A stretch of 22,237 nucleotides of DNA from Pholiota molesta (Eukaryota; Basidiomycota; Agaricomycetes; Agaricales; Strophariaceae), in NCBI GenBank assembly GCA_014925825.1, contig JACGCK010000460.1, positions 1 to 22,237 on the forward strand, given 5' to 3'. Under the pieces are notes generated by a model, which did no database searches, was not told the origin of the DNA, and saw only the letters and a list, made by a program, of their open reading frames with translations. Both the position numbers and the translations under genes were made by a program. This document shows positions 9,962-22,237 of this stretch, in pieces. Each line of letters begins with the position of its first letter. Position 1 is the stretch's first letter.

Positions 9962-11982
9962 TGTCTGTGTCGCTGTATAAGACGTGGTGGAAACGGGGAG
10001 CAGGTAAGAGAGAGAGCACTGTGTGCTTGCAAAGCCAAATCCATCCTTAACAAAGTCAACGCCGCCCGGGCAATATCCATTGTTGCCCCTTGTTTGCTCC
10101 AAGGTGCCACTCCCATTTTCTCCCTCGTCCCGCCCCTTTCCCTCCACAACCACAGAATTCAGCGGACAGGTAGCCAGCATCCTAGTCTACTACACGTTAA
10201 AAAACCAGATTTTCATCGCACAAAATGCGGCCAAAAACGCCCAACTTTGACCCACGTTCGCACGATAGAATACTTCTGACTTGGACAGCATCTCCTGCAC
10301 GGACCTCAGCACAGGGCAGACGCCGAGGATACCCGGCAGAAAGAACGGCAGCAGTTCCTTGTTCACAGTACACTTGCATGTTTTCCGCACTTCAATTGTC
10401 CGATATTTGACAAATCTACACCAGCCTTGCATCCAGTGCACATGTGGATACGCCGTCTGCGTTCCGCTCCTCGTAGCATTCGTTCTAGGGTATAATTTCG
10501 TCCTGGGTCCGGAGTCCCCATCGATTATCAATCACCCATCTGTCCACTGTTTCACCCCATTTACCACAGCCAGCAAGGCTGACTCGATGCCTGGACTTGC
10601 AGAGGGAACATGTCACAACCCCCATTAATCCGTAAAATCGCCACCAGCCATAGCGTGATCTCCGTGTGATATTTCGCTGTTGGCACTTTAGTCCCAGTAG
10701 TAAGTGAGTTTGTTGTTACCATTTGAATAAGCGCTTGTGTTTGAGTTTAGATTGTCTTTTGTTTCGAGCCAGAGTCCGATATCATACGTGGTATCAATTG
10801 TTGTTATCGTACAACGGCATCGTTTTTGGATTGAACATTTGCTCCATTGCACGCTAGGTCGAAATAGGATGTTCGCAGAAAAGTTTCTGGCACTGATCGA
10901 GCTCGAGGCGCGACATGCTCAGATGACTCTGGGAGGATCTGGCCGCGAACGGTCACACAGGTGCACAACTATTGTGTTTCGATCCTATAAACGTCATATC
11001 GCGCTGTACGCCGGCGCCAAACCAACATGTTACGAGTTTGACTATACTTTGAAAGTGACTTGCATGTTCCATGTCAAGATTGGAATAGGGGGAATCGACG
11101 GAATAGTTCAGTTTCGCTATCTTGCTACATGTACGCCCCAAGTACGTCAATTATCCGAAGAATGGACATTACTTTCAACCTGCTGTGATTTGTGCGAGTC
11201 AGCTCGGTTATCAGGATATCGAGCCCGCTGCAAACGCGTTTGAGTTTCCTTCGGATCATCGAAAAGCCACATACTTACGACTCAGGATCAGAAGGTGCGA
11301 TATCTTGACTGGGGTCTTTGCCAGAGATAAGAAGCAGAAAAGATTTCGACTTCATATCAGTTATTAAGTACCAGCTACAGAAAATAATGAACTCTGTGTA
11401 ACCAGAGCGCGTTTTACAGTTGAACTGGGGTAATTGGATGAACGGGCCAATCAAATATCCACTTCGCAATCGAGTCCTATGGACTCGTAATTATCTCCGT
11501 CGCATGTTGTGCAAGTGCGATAAAGCCAATAGTTTGAGTGCAAAATTGATATCACTATGCGCACCAATGTCACGCAGACAAACTGCCCGGTATTGGTTCT
11601 GTCTATAATTAATACTGTAGTATCCGCACTAGAAAGTCCTCTGCGGGGCTGTGGCATGGTATTGATGTCATCTCCCAAATCTGCCGCTCGCGAACGCGAA
11701 CACCCATGTATAAATAACAATCCCAGCACATCGTCTTGACTAGAACGATTTAATCCACAATGTGATCCTCTACTCCCTGAGGTTCGTTCTCCAGTTCCAA
11801 ATTGACGGTCTAAAGGGGAGAGGTCGACCCTTAAAGCTTAATTAGTCACCGGCGCGCAAAGGCAAATGTTAGTTCGTAAACAAGCCCAAATAACTGTTCA
11901 CTGTCTGCGTCGACGAGCTACGTCCTGCGTCCCCACACGATTCTGCACAGGGAGGCATCGTCTACGCCACCTTGCATGCATA
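9962..11982. promoter_or_regulatory. Divergent intergenic region between kinase and MYST acetyltransferase
   Basis: The 5' ends of the kinase (-) and the acetyltransferase (+) face away from each other across about 2 kb, so both promoters must lie here. The part next to the kinase (about 10080-10150) is strongly pyrimidine-rich on the plus strand and contains a GC-rich element (CCCGCCCC). Open frames at 10737-11243 (+) and 11122-11367 (+) show no motif or family resemblance and sit in DNA of non-coding composition. An unrecognised small gene or a non-coding RNA cannot be excluded. Confidence 0.5.
11709..11716 (+). promoter_or_regulatory. Candidate TATA box upstream of the acetyltransferase gene
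   Basis: The octamer TATAAATA stands about 267 bp before the proposed start codon at 11983. The match is good, but position and use are untested and such octamers occur by chance in AT-rich spacers. Confidence 0.3.
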
Positions 11983-15257
<3,275 letters not shown>

Positions 15258-16340
15258 GCGGTGGGGGAGAGCTGAAGGAGAAGGAGCTGCCGGCGGTGGA
15301 CAATGTGTGGTGGATGTTGGGGAGAAGGAGGGGGAGAAGGTGAAGGAGGTGGAGGGGGGAAGGGTGAGATAGAGGAGAAGAGAAGGAAGCCGAGAAGGAG
15401 GAGAAGAAAGAGGAGGAGGAGGAAGAGGAAGGGAGACCGAGCAAGAAAAGAAGACAGCAAGAGATGCAAGAGTCGAGCAGGAGAGATGCAAGCGTGACAG
15501 GAGAGATGCAAGACATCGAGCACGAGAAGATGCAAGACTCGAGCCGAGAAGATGCAAGAAGTCGAGCAGGAGAAGGTGCAAGAAGTCGAGCAGGAACAGA
15601 CGCAAAAGTCGAGCAGGAGCAGATGCAAGAAGTCGAGGAGGAGAAGGTGCAAGAGGTCGAGCGTGAAGAGGAGGAGGAAGAGGCGGAAGAACCTGCGACA
15701 GTGGTGTATTCTTGAACGGCCACATACCAGACCCGTCACGCCGAACATCGCACTGAACGGTAGCATGGATGTAGACACGCCGCTGGACGATAGCGGAGGC
15801 GACAAGGACGAGCTGCCGATGCTGGTGGACTCGCGGTAGCGGAGACACGACGTCACGCGGACGCCGCCAGCGTCGTCAAAGGGCAAGGAGAAGGAGAAAC
15901 AAGAGAGTTGCGGACGTCCAAGGTGGTGTCGCCGGCAATGACGCCGGAGCCGGTGGTGCCGCGGAGGACGCGGTCGGGGCAGGTGCGGGTGCCAGAGCCG
16001 TCGCCATCAGTGAAGCCAAGACGGGCACCGGGCGGGCGCGGACGACCGCCGAAGAAGAAGGTGGAGCCTGTGGAGGAGGTGGTGGAGGAGACGCGGCAGC
16101 TGCGTCGGAGACGAAGCGGGCGGCGTCGGCGCGGGGCGTGGGACGCGGAAGCGGCGGCGGATTGAATCGTCGCGGAGGCCGAGGCTGGGTGGCGGTGGAG
16201 GAGCAGGAGGTGGAGGCAGAGTGGAGGTGGAGTGGTGAAGGAGGAGACAAGCCCGACGAGGCCGCGGTTGCTCTGCGCGGTCGTCGTACGGGTCAGAGGA
16301 CGCGGAGGGGTCTGTAGACGAAGAGTACAGCGGGATGTAA
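15258..16340 (+). CDS. Probable disordered C-terminal tail of the MYST acetyltransferase (frame-disrupted)
   Basis: No independent start, promoter or domain is visible. Adding one base near 15242 lets the acetyltransferase frame run past WTPY into LVQRMSGG and a Lys/Glu-rich tail. The pieces, in changing frames, are a charged region; a Gln/Glu octapeptide repeat (15462-15669); MDVDTPLDDSGGDKDELP (about 15762); PPASSKGKEKEKQES; an AT-hook GGRGRPPKKK (16031-16060), a minor-groove DNA-binding motif; and an acidic end SYGSEDAEGSVDEEYSGM ending at the stop 16338-16340. Such acidic, AT-hook-bearing tails suit a chromatin protein. Several frame changes are needed, so the exact sequence is unreliable. 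The alternative is a separate short gene or non-coding GC-rich DNA. Confidence 0.6.
15462..15669 (+). repeat. 24-nt tandem repeat encoding a Glu/Gln-rich octapeptide
   Basis: About nine head-to-tail units beginning G(A/G)TGCAAGA. The last five are regular: 15551-15574, 15575-15598, 15599-15621 (one base short), 15622-15645 and 15646-15669. The earlier ones are degenerate at 20-24 nt. In the coding frame each unit reads roughly MQEVEQEK, VQEVEQEQ and so on, predicting a charged helix or coiled coil. The 23-nt unit lacks one A of an A-run and breaks the frame, matching the indel pattern elsewhere in the window. Confidence 0.85.
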
Positions 16341-16408
16341 ATATTTGAGTGTGTTTGGCAGACCGAGCCAAACGTGCAAGCCAAGCCGCACGGGGTTGGT
16401 TGGAATTG

Positions 16409-18238
16409 ATGGACTCCAAGTGAGTTGCTGGCAGCTGGCGCGGACGATGAGCTGACTGGCGCAGCATGCAGTACGGGCACATGCCCCTCGCAGACCGCGA
16501 CCCCGCCTTCCACCAGAACGCCCTCGGCCAGGCACTCGCTCGTACCAGCGCCCGACTACCGCCCCGCATCCAACTCCCCCCGCAGCCCCCGCACACTCCC
16601 CCTCGCCTTCGCCGTACAGGGCGCCGCCGCGTCCCCCGCCCTCAAGCGCAAGCAGCCAGACAACCCCGCCCTCGCACACACCCTCAAGCGCCGCCGCGAC
16701 ACCCAGCAGGACGACCCCGATGCCTACGATCTCGACGCAGCCGCACAGGGCGCAAAGCACTGGACCGACGACGAAAAGTCCGTCTCTTCAACTGGCTCAT
16801 GGGCCCCGGCCAGGAGGACCACTGGAACGCCCTCCGCGCCACCAAGAACTCGTGTCTGCGCGAGGTGCGTGATCCCGCTGATCTCACCCTTTTTTTCTCT
16901 TTTTTTACAGCCCACCAGTGCGCGATAGAGGTCTTTGGCGGCAAGAAAACGTACCAGGCCCTCAAGGGCTGCTACGAGCGCAACTTCAACCTCTTCAAGC
17001 AGATCTACGCCTTCGAGAGCGCCCACGGCCAGCCCGGCGTCAGCGGCGCCGCCCTCGCCTCCCTCAGCGAGGCCGACCGTCTCCGCGGAGTACGAGCGCC
17101 GCCTCGCTCTCGTCCGCAAGGGCAGCGACGTCGGCAGCATCACTGCGCGCACCATCGACCACTGCACCGCGTCGGGTGGTACGATCTCTTCTATCGCAGG
17201 TGCGTCGCCTTTTTTTTCCTCGCTTTTTCCATCCAGCATCTATCCCTTCTATCCATTGCCCCCTTTCCTCCGCCCTGCTTTCCACCCTAACACGCCCCCT
17301 TCCAGATGCACGGCGACCCGCCACCACGCGCCCCGTCCAGGCCAGCAAGGCCGCACCTCCCTCGCCGTCGCCGGCTCCAGCTCCGGCGTGGGCGCCACGG
17401 TCGACGACGACGACGATGACGGCGGCGCCCTCGACGCGTTCCACGACACTGGCAACGCAACACCAACACCGGGAACACCAACGGCACCAGCGCGTCCGCG
17501 GCCGGGATCAACGGGCTCGGGCAGCACATGCACGACCGCCAGCAGCAGCAGCAGCAGCAGGTGAACTACATCAACCCGCAGGACCTGCGCGACACCTCGG
17601 GCGCATCCGCCGCGCCACGCGGCGCGGGCCTTCGTCCCAACAGCAGCAGCAGCAACAACAACAACAGCAACAGCAACAGCAGCAGCAGCCACCCCCGCCT
17701 CAAACACACGCCCCGCCCAAGCAGGGCCTCAGCCTGAGCTTCACCCTCGACCCCAGCGCTGTCGGCGCTGCGCACCTGCCGCGCCCGGCGGCGGCGGCGC
17801 CGCGCCGCTCGTCCACCTCGCGCTGACGCCGGACCTCGTCGCCAAGTGCATCCAGTACCTCGACCTGCAGGCGCGCGTCGCGCAGGAGAAGCTCGCGTAC
17901 CTGAAGAGAAGGGAGAGCCGCGACAGCGGAGTTCAGCGCGCGGAAGGACGGGGAGCGCGGAGCAAGAGCGAGAAGGCGTTGGTGAGTACAGGTTTTTTAT
18001 TTTGTTCTAGTTCTTGGGCTTGGATTCTGTCTTCGTCTGGGCGGCGTTGCTTTCCTTTTTTTCTCAAAGATGGTGGTGGTGGTGTCCTCTCGTCTTCCTC
18101 TCTTTTTATCATCCACAATCGCATTGACACTGATCACTTATACGTATCCAGGAACTCATCAACAACCCCAATGTGGACCCCTCGCTCAAGCAGGCCGCGA
18201 CGGAGTACCTAAGGAAAACATTCCTGCAGGACCTATAA
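16409..18238 (+). CDS. Unrecognised conserved-looking protein with Myb/SANT-like block and polyglutamine tracts, frame breaks present
   Basis: I cannot name it. Proposed exons: 16409-16419, 16465-16864, 16919-17199, 17306-17981, 18152-18238; about 485 residues. The tiny first exon (MDS plus two bases) joins across a 45-nt intron with a CTGAC branch site to MQYGHMPLADRD. Around 16760-17040 a tryptophan-rich block begins WTDDEK-VRLFNWLM, continues DHWNALR and KTYQALKGCYERNFNLF, and is followed by YERRLALVRKGSD and RVGWYDLFYRR; the spacing resembles a Myb/SANT helix bundle (inference). Then come an acidic run (VDDDDDDGG), two polyglutamine tracts, NYINPQDLRD, and a helical end with LTPDLVAKCIQYLDLQAR and NNPNVDPSLKQAATEYLR. 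Frame breaks: one base lost near 16778 and 17164, one gained near 17088, others in the low-complexity part. Probably nuclear; function unknown. Confidence 0.75.
17540..17560 (+). repeat. CAG microsatellite, 7 units
   Basis: Seven uninterrupted CAG triplets inside exon 4 of the unrecognised gene, encoding polyglutamine in the frame that continues into NYINPQDLRD. Pure triplet runs are length-unstable and prone to assembly error. Confidence 0.9.
17638..17688 (+). repeat. CAR (CAG/CAA) triplet tract, 17 glutamine codons
   Basis: Seventeen CAA or CAG codons in a row followed by a proline run. Mixing CAA with CAG suggests selection for the glutamine stretch rather than pure slippage. It lies one frame away from the 7-unit tract about 80 bp upstream, so a base is lost or gained between them. 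Confidence 0.9.
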
Positions 18239-18920
18239 CCTGCCTTATGTAATTGTATCGTATAAAACACCACCATGAGTTGTATGCAAGCCATCACGCC
18301 CACGTTCACCACCACCCCGCCTCCGCGTCCCCGCCCGTTCGCTGTCTGCTGCCCCGTCTATCCATTGTCATGACCACTGCAGATGCCCACTTATGACCGC
18401 GATGACGATATCCCCCCTCTCCATTGGACCGTATCTCAGGCTCTCCCATCCGATGTAGCACTCAGTGTACCTACCTACTACCGCCCGTTCTAAATCCGCG
18501 CACCACACCACCACCCATCCTCCAATTTATCTTACATTGTCCACTGTCCATGTCCAGTTTGTTTGTCCTTACTGTTGATTTCTTGATCTGACTTCCGATG
18601 TGCAATGTTTCTTATTATACAAGCAAGCTCTTGAAAAAATCCGATCCTCTATTCCATTCTATGCATACATCCAGCGTCGTGTAAAAACAATACAATCCGT
18701 ACAGCCCGTCAAGAAACAAAGCAGACAACAACAAAAGGCAGACGCGTCTATGTGCGTGAGACAAAAGCATTACAATAAATTTCTGAGCAGCCAAGTGTTC
18801 AGTTGGTTCATGAGGAAGCATCGTGAGATACGTCGATTCAAAGTCGATTCGTCCACTTCGTTTGCATTCGGGCACTACCAGGTCCAACCAGTGCCACCCA
18901 CGCACGGGGCGTGCTCAGGC
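18239..18920. other. Convergent intergenic region, no gene recognised
   Basis: The unrecognised gene ends from the left and the second ABC transporter from the right. The stretch is AT-rich relative to its neighbours and should hold both 3' ends. A plus-strand AATAAA lies at 18774-18779, about 540 bp past the left gene's stop; whether it is used is unknown. Open frames at 18600-19070 (+) and 18615-18905 (-) have no motifs and overlap the transporter's end or run antisense to nothing recognisable. Confidence 0.5.

Positions 18921-22237
<3,317 letters not shown>

Noticed and set aside
9962..10180. In-frame N-terminal extension of the kinase from an upstream ATG at 10180
   Set aside because: The added residues lack any conserved feature and the sequence looks like 5' UTR; 5' end mapping would settle it.
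10737..11243. Plus-strand open frame of 168 codons in the divergent spacer
   Set aside because: No recognisable domain, composition typical of the non-coding surroundings, and no splice continuation that adds a conserved block; a species-specific gene cannot be excluded but is not supported.
15853..16596. Minus-strand open frame of 247 codons
   Set aside because: Antisense to the AT-hook tail and the start of the next gene; composition is a shadow of GC-rich codons and no motif is present.

Overview
The window looks like Basidiomycota, most likely Agaricomycetes. The genes are dense with introns: about 27 exons in the first gene, and introns mostly 45-80 nt with GT-AG ends. Identifiable proteins have fungal (basidiomycete-style) sequences, including a Yor1-type ABC transporter, a LAMMER kinase and a MYST acetyltransferase. 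No mobile element, tRNA, rRNA or CRISPR was recognised.

Layout: (1) 396-6155 (+), a complete ABCC-type full transporter. (2) 6156-7921, a gene-poor convergent spacer with a purine-rich tract. (3) 7922-9961 (-), a LAMMER-family (CLK/Lkh1/Kns1) dual-specificity kinase in 8 exons. (4) 9962-11982, a 2-kb divergent spacer. (5) 11983-15257 (+), a MYST histone acetyltransferase with a MOZ-like double PHD finger, very probably continuing as a disordered, repeat-bearing, AT-hook tail to 16340. (6) 16409-18238 (+), an unrecognised protein with a Myb/SANT-like block, two polyglutamine tracts and a helical C-terminus. (7) 18239-18920, a convergent spacer. (8) 18921 to the right edge (-), the C-terminal two thirds of a second ABCC transporter, paralogous to the first.

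How they relate: the two transporters are exporters of the oligomycin-resistance/Yor1 class and share exon boundaries almost base for base, so they are duplicates in opposite orientation flanking three nuclear or regulatory genes. The kinase and acetyltransferase point away from each other. The acetyltransferase and the unknown gene are head-to-tail with only about 70 bp between them, and may be co-transcribed.

The most important caution: every gene contains single-base frame breaks, most of them at short G/C runs and usually a missing base. Exon-length comparison of the two paralogous transporters independently confirms one break in the first and three in the second. Since even the conserved kinase and acetyltransferase catalytic genes are hit, homopolymer errors in the assembly explain this better than pseudogenisation. 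All CDS coordinates below are gene spans with introns; the listed frame breaks must be resolved before translation.
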